Positions 23,896 through 32,303 of a stretch of DNA of 64,000 nt are shown piece by piece. How positions within the stretch are numbered: the stretch's first letter is position 1; every line of letters starts with the position of its first letter. Location of the stretch: positions 3,224,001-3,288,000 of the forward strand of contig NZ_CP047028.1 in the NCBI RefSeq assembly GCF_009796865.1, read 5' to 3'. This DNA comes from Formosa sp. L2A11. GTDB lineage: Bacteria > Bacteroidota > Bacteroidia > Flavobacteriales > Flavobacteriaceae. The position numbers and the translations under genes were made by a program. Under the pieces are notes generated by a model, which saw only the letters and a program-made list of their open reading frames with translations, was not told the origin of the DNA and did not search any database.

Positions 23896-24498
23896 ATGAA
23901 TTATTTAGCGCACATCTATCTTTCGGAAAACCTACCAAAAGTAACTATCGGAAATTTTATTGCAGATGGTAATGGGATTAGAGGAAAATCGTATCAAAAA
24001 TTCCCTAAAGACATTCAAGTTGGTATTTTATTACATCGCCAGATTGATACGTTTACAGATGCACACCCTACAGTAAGACTAAGCACTAAGCGATTACACG
24101 AAAATTATGGTCATTATTCAGGAATTATAATCGATATTTTTTACGATCATTTTTTAGCTAAAAATTGGAAAACGTATTCTAACGTCCCTTTACATGAATA
24201 TGCACACTCGTTTTACAAATTATTAGACGATAATTTTGATGATTTGCCAGCATACACCCAACACATTTTACCCTACATGAAAAAAGGCGATTGGTTAACA
24301 AGTTATGCCTCCATAAAAGGTATTGAAAGTGTTCTTAGAGGTATGGATAAGCGTACCAAAAATAAATCGGAAATGCATTTATCTATAACAGAATTAGAAG
24401 CCCATTACACTGAATTCGAATCTGAATTCACTACTTTTTTTGAAGAATTACGCCAATTTTCTCACACAAAGTTAAACTCCATTCTAGACACAATATGA
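23896..24498 (+). CDS. Acyl carrier protein phosphodiesterase-like protein (AcpH family)
   Basis: A 200-residue HD-like metallo-hydrolase. MNYLAHIYLSENLPKVTIGN followed by FIADGNGIRG, then GILLHRQIDTFTDAHP and DIFYDHFLAKNW are the conserved blocks of the AcpH/DUF479 family, with His and Asp metal ligands. E. coli AcpH removes phosphopantetheine from ACP; the function in Bacteroidetes is assumed to be the same. The stop overlaps the start of ggt (ATGA), so the two genes are translationally coupled. Confidence 0.88.
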   Translation: MNYLAHIYLSENLPKVTIGNFIADGNGIRGKSYQKFPKDIQVGILLHRQIDTFTDAHPTVRLSTKRLHENYGHYSGIIIDIFYDHFLAKNWKTYSNVPLHEYAHSFYKLLDDNFDDLPAYTQHILPYMKKGDWLTSYASIKGIESVLRGMDKRTKNKSEMHLSITELEAHYTEFESEFTTFFEELRQFSHTKLNSILDTI

Positions 24499-26195
24499 AG
24501 ACTATTTACTACACATTACTCTTATTCTTAATCTTATCATCTTGTAAAGATGCGCCAACTAAAATTGTCCCTGAAAAAACAACGGGAGTCATCGCAGAAA
24601 AAGCGATGGTTGTTTCTGCTAGAGAAGAAGCCTCTAAAATAGGAACCTCTATTTTAAAAAAAGGTGGTAATGCTTTTGATGCTATGATGGCAACAGAATT
24701 ATCGCTTGCCGTAGCTTACCCATATGCCGGAAATTTAGGAGGTGGCGGTTTTATGGTTTACCGTTTAAATAATGGAGATATTGGAGCCTTAGACTATCGT
24801 GAAAAAGCACCAATGGCTGCGACAAAAAACATGTATTTGGATCAAGACGGAAATGTAATTCCAGACAAAAGTACACTTGGCGGTATGGCTATTGGTGTTC
24901 CCGGAACAGTTGCTGGTGTATTTGCAGCACACAAAAAATTTGGATCTTTACCAATCGCTACTATTTTAGAACCCGTTATTGCATTAGCCAAACGCGGTGT
25001 TATTGTGACAGAAAAACAAGCTAAACGTATTCAGGCCAAACGCAAGTTATTTCAAGAAGTAAATAAAGACACCATTATTTTTGATGCCGATTGGAAAACT
25101 AACGACACCATTAAATATCCTGTTTTAGCAAACACTTTAGAACGGATTTTAAAAACAGGTAAAGACGGATTTTATAAAGGTGAAGTCGCAAAAACGTTAG
25201 CCACATTTATTCAAGATAACGGTGGAATTGTTACCGAAGAAGATTTAGCAAATTACGAGGCGAAATGGAGAACGCCTGTGGTTTTTAATTACCACGATTT
25301 AAAAGTTATTTCTATGTCACCGCCTTCTAGTGGAGGAATTTGTTTAGGACAAATTATGAATATGATAGAGCCATACAATCTTACAAGTTATGGACATAAC
25401 AGCACCAAAGCTATTCAGATTATTACCGAAGCAGAACGTCGTGCCTACGCAGATAGAAGTTACTATTTAGGCGATCCTGATTTTGTTGAAATACCAAGTA
25501 AAAAATTATTAAGCGATGCTTATCTAAAAGACAGAATAGCAAATGTATCTTTCGATAAAGCCACCTTATCATCGTCTTTAAAACATGGTAATGTAGAACT
25601 TGTAGAAAGCGACGAAACCACACACTACTCTATTGTAGATCAATTTGGAAATGCTATTGCTGTAACCACTACTTTAAATGGCGCTTACGGATCTAAATTA
25701 TATTGTTCTGAATTAGGTTTCTTTTTAAATAACGAAATGGACGATTTTAGTAGTAAACCAGGAGAACCTAATATGTTTGGCTTAATTGGCGCAGAAGCCA
25801 ATAGTATTGCACCACAAAAACGTATGCTAAGTTCTATGACTCCAACTATTGTTGAAAAAAATGGCGAGTTATACATGACGGTTGGTACACCTGGAGGCTC
25901 TACAATAATTACTTGTGTATTACAAACCATATTAAATGTACACGATTATAATATGGGGATGCAAGAAGCTGTAAATGCGCCGCGTTTTCACCATCAATGG
26001 TTACCAGACGAAATACTTATGGAACCTTCAAAATTTAGTACTGAAACCATATCAGAATTAGAACAAAAAGGCTATCATATTAATGAAAAAGATGCTCCTG
26101 TTATTGGTCGTGTAGATGGTATTTTAAAGTTACCTAACGGAACTTTAGAGGCTGGTGCAGATTATCGTGGAGATGATACTGCAATTGGATTTTAA
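24495..26195 (+). CDS. ggt: Gamma-glutamyltransferase, lipoprotein form
   Basis: A 566-residue Ntn-hydrolase precursor. The N-terminus MKTIYYTLLLFLILSSCKDA is a lipoprotein signal with Cys17, so the enzyme is anchored in the envelope. Self-cleavage should occur before the first Thr of TTHYSIVDQFGNAIAVTT, the nucleophile of the small subunit. The large subunit has NLGGGGFMVYR and DYREKAP, and the small subunit SSMTPTIVEKNG and VGTPGGSTI. It hydrolyses glutathione and other gamma-glutamyl compounds. It overlaps the AcpH-like gene by four bases, and a small membrane protein gene follows after 31 bases. Confidence 0.95.
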   Translation: MKTIYYTLLLFLILSSCKDAPTKIVPEKTTGVIAEKAMVVSAREEASKIGTSILKKGGNAFDAMMATELSLAVAYPYAGNLGGGGFMVYRLNNGDIGALDYREKAPMAATKNMYLDQDGNVIPDKSTLGGMAIGVPGTVAGVFAAHKKFGSLPIATILEPVIALAKRGVIVTEKQAKRIQAKRKLFQEVNKDTIIFDADWKTNDTIKYPVLANTLERILKTGKDGFYKGEVAKTLATFIQDNGGIVTEEDLANYEAKWRTPVVFNYHDLKVISMSPPSSGGICLGQIMNMIEPYNLTSYGHNSTKAIQIITEAERRAYADRSYYLGDPDFVEIPSKKLLSDAYLKDRIANVSFDKATLSSSLKHGNVELVESDETTHYSIVDQFGNAIAVTTTLNGAYGSKLYCSELGFFLNNEMDDFSSKPGEPNMFGLIGAEANSIAPQKRMLSSMTPTIVEKNGELYMTVGTPGGSTIITCVLQTILNVHDYNMGMQEAVNAPRFHHQWLPDEILMEPSKFSTETISELEQKGYHINEKDAPVIGRVDGILKLPNGTLEAGADYRGDDTAIGF

Positions 26196-26226
26196 ATCCA
26201 TAATTTTGTAACACTAAATCATAACT

Positions 26227-26943
26227 ATGTCTACAAAGAAGATTCTTAAAATCTGTGGTGGAATTATTGTATTCCTAACACTACCTACATTATTATTTTT
26301 CGGGTATTTATATGTTAGATATGATGAAGATTTACCTCAAGGCACTCCTACCAAAGAAGCCGATATTGTAGCGAAAAAGATGCTTGATGCATTAGATTAT
26401 AAGGCCTACCAAAAGACAAGTTATATAGAATGGACCTTTAATAAACGTCATCATTTTAAATGGACCAAGAATGCCGATTTTTGTGAAGTGTATTGGAAAA
26501 ACGTGAGAGTAGATCTACAATTAAATGCACCAAACACAAGTAAAGTACTTGTTAATGACGCTCACATAACTGGTGAAGAAGCTCAGGAATATATAGACAA
26601 AGCGGTAGAATATTTTAATAACGATTCGTTTTGGATTGTTGCTCCTTATAAAGTATTTGACGCTGGTACGACACGTAGTTTAATTCCTTTAGAAGATAAT
26701 AAAGAAGGTCTTTTAATTACGTATGCTTCAGGCGGAAGCACGCCAGGCGACTCTTACATGTGGCTACTAGATAAAGATTATAAACCAACAGCTTTTAAAA
26801 TGTGGGTCTCTATTTTACCATTAGACGGACTAGAAGCCTCTTGGAGCAACTGGACCACAACCGAAACGGGATTACAACTTCCTCAATCCCATCAATTAAT
26901 CTTTATGGGCTTAGAGATTACAGATATAAAAACGGGATTCTAG
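26227..26943 (+). CDS. Uncharacterised membrane-anchored protein
   Basis: A 238-residue protein not assigned to a family. One N-terminal membrane helix (GGIIVFLTLPTLLFFGYLYV) is followed by a soluble domain of about 200 residues outside the cytoplasmic membrane. Its features are a repeated aromatic pattern (SYIEWTFNKRHHFKWTKNAD) and FWIVAPYKVFDAGT, with a final WSNWTTTETGLQLPQSHQ. The overall impression is of a beta-rich lipid- or lipoprotein-handling fold, but this is inference. It is close behind ggt and likely in the same transcript. Confidence 0.8.
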   Translation: MSTKKILKICGGIIVFLTLPTLLFFGYLYVRYDEDLPQGTPTKEADIVAKKMLDALDYKAYQKTSYIEWTFNKRHHFKWTKNADFCEVYWKNVRVDLQLNAPNTSKVLVNDAHITGEEAQEYIDKAVEYFNNDSFWIVAPYKVFDAGTTRSLIPLEDNKEGLLITYASGGSTPGDSYMWLLDKDYKPTAFKMWVSILPLDGLEASWSNWTTTETGLQLPQSHQLIFMGLEITDIKTGF

Positions 26944-27234
26944 TTACTTATCTTATTTGCTTTTATTCTATAACTTATTCAATTTAAATATTGAATAGCC
27001 ATTATAGTAATCAAGGTAAAGTTCGCATCGGTTTTTAAATCAAGTTGATAATAATTAAATTTAACGATACAAAAAACTATTTTAAATAATAAATTCACAA
27101 AATATTGATGTGTTTTTTATTCTTTTAAGAATCAATATAAAATATCAATCCTTTTTATTTTTTCAAAAACACTATTGAAATTAAAATTTTGAAGATATAA
27201 TTTATTAATTTTGATAACAACTATTTAAAAAGGC
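26944..27234. other. A/T-rich spacer
   Basis: About 290 bases without a recognised gene, strong hairpin or terminator. It presumably contains the promoter of the DUF937-OmpA gene; the last 40 bases include TTTTGATAACAACT, but no perfect TAnnTTTG. Confidence 0.35.
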
Positions 27235-28425
27235 ATGGATAACCATTTATTAAAACCTTTAAGTAATTATATCACTCCAGACTTAATTACTGAAGCTGCT
27301 GACATTTTAGATGAATCGGAAACGAGTATCTACAAAGCAATGTCTGCAGCTATTCCTACACTTTTAACCGGCTTATTACACCATGTAAACGACACAGCTT
27401 TAATCGATAAGATTATGGCACTTGTTAACCATAAAGAATTAAATGCTTCTAATACCCTTTCAGACTTACCTTCTTTACTAACAGACCAAGGACATAAATT
27501 CACTTTAGATGCTGGGACAAACACCCTAAATATGCTATTTGATGCTAAACAGTCTAGTTTGTTCGATATTTTAGGAAATTCGTCTGGCTTAAAAAAACCA
27601 TCTGTTTTTAGATTGTTACACATGGCTGCACCAATGATATTGGCATTTATAAAGCAATCTGGTTATAACACAGATCTTTTAATTAAAACATTATTATCTG
27701 AAAAAGATGATATTTTAATGGCTGCTCCCGTAGGTTTACAAGCCTTACTAAGTACCGATTCGTCTGTAAGACCAGAGGCAGAAACAAAAATTAAAAAACA
27801 AATAACTAAAGAATCTGAAGCTATAAAACACAGATGGATTATACCATTCTTAATTTTAGTAGCCTCAATACTAAGCTTTGTTATATTAAGAAAAAACGAA
27901 GAAGTAACTAATGTACCAATTACAGTCCCAGAAACATTAAATAAACCCATAACTCCGTTAAAAAAGGATATAAAAATAGATATTACGTTACCAAACGGAC
28001 ATACTTTAAAAGCTTACAAATTAGGATTAGAAAGTGAATTATCTACTTGGTTAGCAAAAAACGATACAATTACAGATAATGAGATTTGGTTCGATTTCGA
28101 TAAATTATTATTCCCTACAGCAAAAGCGAATCTATTACCAGAATCTAATCTTCAGCTTAAAAATTTAGTTGAAATTTTAAATGCCTATCCAAATATTTCT
28201 ATTAAAATTGGAGGTTACACAGACAATACTGGAGATGCTAATGCTAATTTAAAATTATCTGGAGCCCGAGCTCAAAATGTAGTTAACAAACTAATTTCTA
28301 TGGGAATTGATTCAAAACGACTAACATCAGAAGGTTATGGAAATCAGCATCCTATAGCTTCAAACGAGACAGAAATTGGACGTGCTAAAAACAGAAGAAT
28401 TGCACTACGTATTACAAGTAAATAA
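27235..28425 (+). CDS. DUF937 domain protein with C-terminal OmpA peptidoglycan-binding domain
   Basis: A 396-residue protein in three parts. Residues 1-190 form the helical, repeated DUF937 region (MDNHLLKPLSNYITPDLITE). One membrane helix lies at about 202-220 (WIIPFLILVASILSFVIL). The C-terminal 120 residues are an OmpA-like domain, with IWFDFDKLLFPTAKANLLPE, then GGYTDNTGDANANLKLSGAR and the basic end GRAKNRRIALRI. The OmpA part binds diaminopimelate in peptidoglycan. With no signal peptide, the DUF937 part is probably cytosolic and the OmpA part periplasmic, linking the inner membrane to the wall. Confidence 0.88.
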   Translation: MDNHLLKPLSNYITPDLITEAADILDESETSIYKAMSAAIPTLLTGLLHHVNDTALIDKIMALVNHKELNASNTLSDLPSLLTDQGHKFTLDAGTNTLNMLFDAKQSSLFDILGNSSGLKKPSVFRLLHMAAPMILAFIKQSGYNTDLLIKTLLSEKDDILMAAPVGLQALLSTDSSVRPEAETKIKKQITKESEAIKHRWIIPFLILVASILSFVILRKNEEVTNVPITVPETLNKPITPLKKDIKIDITLPNGHTLKAYKLGLESELSTWLAKNDTITDNEIWFDFDKLLFPTAKANLLPESNLQLKNLVEILNAYPNISIKIGGYTDNTGDANANLKLSGARAQNVVNKLISMGIDSKRLTSEGYGNQHPIASNETEIGRAKNRRIALRITSK

Positions 28426-28450
28426 TTCTTTATTTATAAAAATATTTTAA

Positions 28451-28480
28451 AGTTGATGCGTAATACATCAGCTTTTTTTT
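28451..28480 (+). terminator. Terminator after the DUF937-OmpA gene
   Basis: Stem AGTTGATG with CATCAGCT (one G-U pair) around a seven-base loop, then eight T. It is weaker than the other terminators in the window but well placed. Confidence 0.6.
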
Positions 28481-28595
28481 GCTGTTAATTCAGACAAATA
28501 AACGGACTGTTTTTCAGAATAAAATCCTAGAATACAACTTCATTTTTAATAATTTACTAAGACTGCAGGCGTTTCCTTTTTTATCATAAAATCTG

Positions 28596-28603
28596 TATCT
28601 TTG
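28596..28603 (+). promoter_or_regulatory. -7 element TATCTTTG for uvrA
   Basis: Perfect TAnnTTTG whose final bases TTG would be the start codon of a longer uvrA frame. This makes the longer start impossible from this promoter and supports the ATG at 28619. Confidence 0.65.
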
Positions 28604-28618
28604 AGACTTTGCATTTCT

Positions 28619-31450
28619 ATGAGCAAGTTCGAAGAATATATTGAAGTTAAAGGTGCACGAGTGCACAACTTAAAAAACATTGACGTTTCTATACCTAGAG
28701 ACAAACTCGTTGTAATTACGGGTTTATCGGGAAGTGGAAAATCGTCTTTAGCTTTCGACACCATTTATGCCGAAGGCCAACGCCGTTATATTGAAACGTT
28801 TTCTGCTTATGCGCGTCAGTTTTTAGGCGGATTAGAGCGTCCAGATGTCGATAAAATTGATGGTTTATCTCCTGTTATAGCTATAGAACAAAAAACGACA
28901 AGTAAATCGCCACGTTCTACAGTAGGAACAATTACAGAAATTTACGATTTTTTACGTCTGTTATACGCTAGAGCTAGTGATGCTTATAGTTATAACACTG
29001 GCGAGCAAATGGTAAGTTATAGCGACGAGCAAATTAAAAATTTAATTATTGAAGACTATAAAGGGAAACGTATAAATATTCTCGCTCCCGTTATACGATC
29101 TAGAAAAGGACATTACCGCGAATTATTCGAACAAATTGCAAAACAAGGTTTTGTAAAAGTAAGAACAGACGGTGAAATTCGAGACCTTGTTAAAGGCATG
29201 AAATTAGATCGTTATAAAATGCATGATATAGAAATTGTTATCGATCGTTTAAAAATTGATAGCAATGCAGATAACGATAAACGCCTTTCCGAAACCATAA
29301 ATACAGCAATGTATCATGGAGACGATGTTTTAATGGTTATAGATCAAGACACTAACGAAGCACGCTACTTTAGCCGTTTATTAATGTGTCCGTCTACAGG
29401 TATATCATATCCAAACCCAGAACCTAATAATTTTTCTTTCAATTCTCCAAAAGGAGCGTGTCCGAAATGTAATGGGATTGGCGAATTGTATCGCGTTAAT
29501 GAATCTAAAATAATTCCGGATCCTAGCTTGTCTATAAAAGCAGGAGCATTAGCACCACACGGTCCAGAAAAAAATAGTTGGATTTTTAAACAACTAGAGC
29601 TTATCGCTCAGCATTACAATTTTAAATTAACAGATCCGTACAAGGATATTCCAGAAGCTGCCAAACAAATGATTTTATACGGCGGAAAAGAAAAGTTTTC
29701 TGTTGAAAGTAAAACATTAGGCATCACTAGAGATTATAAAATAGATTTTGAAGGTGTTGCTAATTTTATTGAAAACCAATACGAGAATGCACAAACTACA
29801 ACTTTAAAACGTTGGGCCAAGGAATACATGGACAAGGTAGATTGTGAAGTTTGTCATGGTACTCGTCTTAGAAAAGAATCGCTATATTTTAAAGTTAATG
29901 GATTAAATATAGCCGAATTAGCAAATAAAGATATTAGTGATTTATCGGTTTGGTTTAAAGAGATAAACAGTCATTTATCGTCTAAACAACTTAAAATTGG
30001 TGAAGAAATTATAAAAGAAATCAGTACGCGTCTTCAGTTTTTATTAGATGTTGGTTTAGACTATTTATCGTTAAACAGAAGCTCTAAATCACTTTCTGGA
30101 GGAGAAGCTCAACGTATAAGACTAGCAACTCAAATTGGATCGCAACTGGTTGGAGTACTTTATATTCTGGACGAACCAAGTATTGGATTACACCAACGTG
30201 ATAACGAAAAATTAATTAATTCGTTAATTTCACTTCGCGATGTAGGAAACTCTGTTATTGTGGTAGAACACGATAAAGATATGATAGAACGTGCAGACTA
30301 TGTTATAGATATCGGACCAAAAGCAGGACGTTACGGTGGTGAAATAATTAGTGAAGGCACACCAAAAGAATTACTAACACAACACACTTTAACTGCCGAA
30401 TATATAAACGGTACTAAAAGCATAGAAATTCCTAAAAAACGTCGTGAAGGAAATGGCCATGTATTAACCTTAAAAGGGTGTACTGGAAATAACCTAAAGA
30501 ATGTAAGTGTATCTTTTCCTTTAGGAAAAATGATTGGAGTTACAGGTGTTTCAGGAAGTGGAAAATCGACTTTAATTAACGAAACCCTCTACCCTATTTT
30601 AAATGCTTATTATTTTAATGGCATTAAAAAACCAATGCCATATAAAAGCATTAAAGGTTTAGAACATTTAGACAAGGTTATCGATATTAATCAGTCGCCT
30701 ATTGGTCGTACTCCAAGAAGTAATCCTGCAACTTACACAGGTGTTTTTAGCGAAATTAGAAGTTTGTTTGCTAAAATCCCAGAAGCTATGATTCGTGGTT
30801 ACAAACCTGGACGTTTTAGTTTTAATGTAAAGGGCGGACGTTGCGAAACTTGCCAAGGTGGAGGTTTACGTGTTATTGAAATGAATTTTCTGCCGGATGT
30901 TTATGTAGAATGTGAAACCTGCCACGGAAAACGTTTTAACAGAGAAACACTAGAGATTAGGTATAAAGGGAAATCTATTAGCGATGTATTAAACATGACT
31001 ATAGATGAAGCCGTTCCGTTTTTCGAGAATATTCCTAAAATTCATAAAAAAGTAAAAACAATTCAAGATGTTGGATTGGGATATATTACACTCGGACAGC
31101 AAAGTACAACACTTTCTGGAGGAGAAGCACAACGTATAAAATTAGCGACAGAATTAAGTAAACGCGATACAGGAAACACATTCTATATTTTAGATGAACC
31201 CACAACGGGACTTCATTTTGAAGATATTCGTGTACTTATGATTGTCCTTAACAAATTAGCAGACAAAGGGAACACTGTACTTATAATTGAACACAATTTA
31301 GACGTTATAAAAACCGTAGATCATATTATAGATATTGGTTACGAAGGTGGTAAAGGCGGTGGTAAAGTTATCGTAGAAGGGACACCCGAAGACGTCGCAA
31401 AACACAAAAAAAGTTACACCGCTAAATTTCTTAGAAAAGAATTAAATTAG
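28619..31450 (+). CDS. uvrA: Excinuclease ABC subunit A
   Basis: A 943-residue DNA damage recognition ATPase of nucleotide excision repair, acting with UvrB. The two ABC modules have Walker [15 protein letters not shown] and [14 protein letters not shown], signatures [13 protein letters not shown] and [13 protein letters not shown], and Walker [11 protein letters not shown] and [10 protein letters not shown]. Zinc modules are CPKCNGIG and the CETCQGGG...CETCHGKR pair. The start is the ATG at 28619 ([20 protein letters not shown]); a TTG at 28601 is in frame but lies inside the -7 element. A LOG-family gene follows after 15 bases, probably in one operon. Confidence 0.97.
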   Translation: MSKFEEYIEVKGARVHNLKNIDVSIPRDKLVVITGLSGSGKSSLAFDTIYAEGQRRYIETFSAYARQFLGGLERPDVDKIDGLSPVIAIEQKTTSKSPRSTVGTITEIYDFLRLLYARASDAYSYNTGEQMVSYSDEQIKNLIIEDYKGKRINILAPVIRSRKGHYRELFEQIAKQGFVKVRTDGEIRDLVKGMKLDRYKMHDIEIVIDRLKIDSNADNDKRLSETINTAMYHGDDVLMVIDQDTNEARYFSRLLMCPSTGISYPNPEPNNFSFNSPKGACPKCNGIGELYRVNESKIIPDPSLSIKAGALAPHGPEKNSWIFKQLELIAQHYNFKLTDPYKDIPEAAKQMILYGGKEKFSVESKTLGITRDYKIDFEGVANFIENQYENAQTTTLKRWAKEYMDKVDCEVCHGTRLRKESLYFKVNGLNIAELANKDISDLSVWFKEINSHLSSKQLKIGEEIIKEISTRLQFLLDVGLDYLSLNRSSKSLSGGEAQRIRLATQIGSQLVGVLYILDEPSIGLHQRDNEKLINSLISLRDVGNSVIVVEHDKDMIERADYVIDIGPKAGRYGGEIISEGTPKELLTQHTLTAEYINGTKSIEIPKKRREGNGHVLTLKGCTGNNLKNVSVSFPLGKMIGVTGVSGSGKSTLINETLYPILNAYYFNGIKKPMPYKSIKGLEHLDKVIDINQSPIGRTPRSNPATYTGVFSEIRSLFAKIPEAMIRGYKPGRFSFNVKGGRCETCQGGGLRVIEMNFLPDVYVECETCHGKRFNRETLEIRYKGKSISDVLNMTIDEAVPFFENIPKIHKKVKTIQDVGLGYITLGQQSTTLSGGEAQRIKLATELSKRDTGNTFYILDEPTTGLHFEDIRVLMIVLNKLADKGNTVLIIEHNLDVIKTVDHIIDIGYEGGKGGGKVIVEGTPEDVAKHKKSYTAKFLRKELN

Positions 31451-31465
31451 CAATAGAAGAGAAAA

Positions 31466-32161
31466 ATGATTATGACAAAAGAACAACATCCAAAAGGTTG
31501 GAATGAAATAAAAACAAACGATTCATGGGCTATTTTTAAAATCATGGGCGAGTTTGTTAATGGTTTTGAAAAAATGAGTACCGTAGGTCCTTGTATCTCT
31601 ATTTTTGGATCTGCAAGAACTAAACCAGAAGATCCTTATTATAAATTAGCAGAACGCGTTGCACATAAAATTGTAGATGAAGGTTATGGCGTTATTACCG
31701 GCGGCGGACCCGGAATTATGGAAGCAGGAAATAAAGGCGCACATTTAGGAGGCGGAACATCTGTAGGTTTAAACATAAAATTACCTTTCGAACAACACGA
31801 CAATCCTTATATTAATCCTGATAAAAGCTTAGATTTCGATTACTTTTTTGTTAGAAAATTAATGTTTGTAAAGTACTCTCAAGGATTTGTAGTACTTCCA
31901 GGAGGTTTTGGAACTTTAGATGAATTATTTGAATCTATTACCTTAATACAGACCGGAAAAATAGAACAATTCCCGATAATATTAGTTGGTAAAGATTACT
32001 GGTCAGGCTTATTCGAATGGATAAAATCTACTATGTTAGCTAAACATAACACAATTAGCCCAAAAGACCTAGATCTAATACATATTGTAGATTCTGAGGA
32101 TGAGGTAATTAAAATTCTTAATGAGTTTTATAATGAATCTAATTTTAGTCTAAACTTTTAA
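31466..32161 (+). CDS. LOG/TIGR00730 family Rossmann protein
   Basis: A 231-residue protein of the LOG family, which releases free cytokinin-type bases from nucleoside monophosphates or acts on other 5'-monophosphates. ISIFGSARTKPED opens the Rossmann fold, GVITGGGPGIMEAGNKGAHL holds the nucleotide loop, and PGGFGTLDELFE is the signature PGGxGTxxE active site. The start may be the first ATG or the second, two codons later. It is separated from uvrA by 15 bases. The physiological substrate in this phylum is unknown. Confidence 0.88.
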   Translation: MIMTKEQHPKGWNEIKTNDSWAIFKIMGEFVNGFEKMSTVGPCISIFGSARTKPEDPYYKLAERVAHKIVDEGYGVITGGGPGIMEAGNKGAHLGGGTSVGLNIKLPFEQHDNPYINPDKSLDFDYFFVRKLMFVKYSQGFVVLPGGFGTLDELFESITLIQTGKIEQFPIILVGKDYWSGLFEWIKSTMLAKHNTISPKDLDLIHIVDSEDEVIKILNEFYNESNFSLNF

Positions 32162-32303
32162 CATTAATTAAAAGTTTAAATTCCTTTAAAAATATACCTT
32201 TCCAATTATATATTTATGGTAATGCTTTAGTTAACTAAGACCAACTAAAGCATTACCGTAAACATTTAAGACAATTGTAAAATTAAAATTTTAAAAAAGT
32301 AAC

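Noticed and set aside
23822-23938. Longer glmM start
   Set aside because: It would cover the perfect -7 element at 23841-23848 and the start of the divergent AcpH-like gene; GlmM proteins begin at the MTLIKSISG position.
28601-28618. TTG start for uvrA
   Set aside because: The TTG is the last part of the -7 element TATCTTTG, so it cannot be in the mRNA from that promoter.
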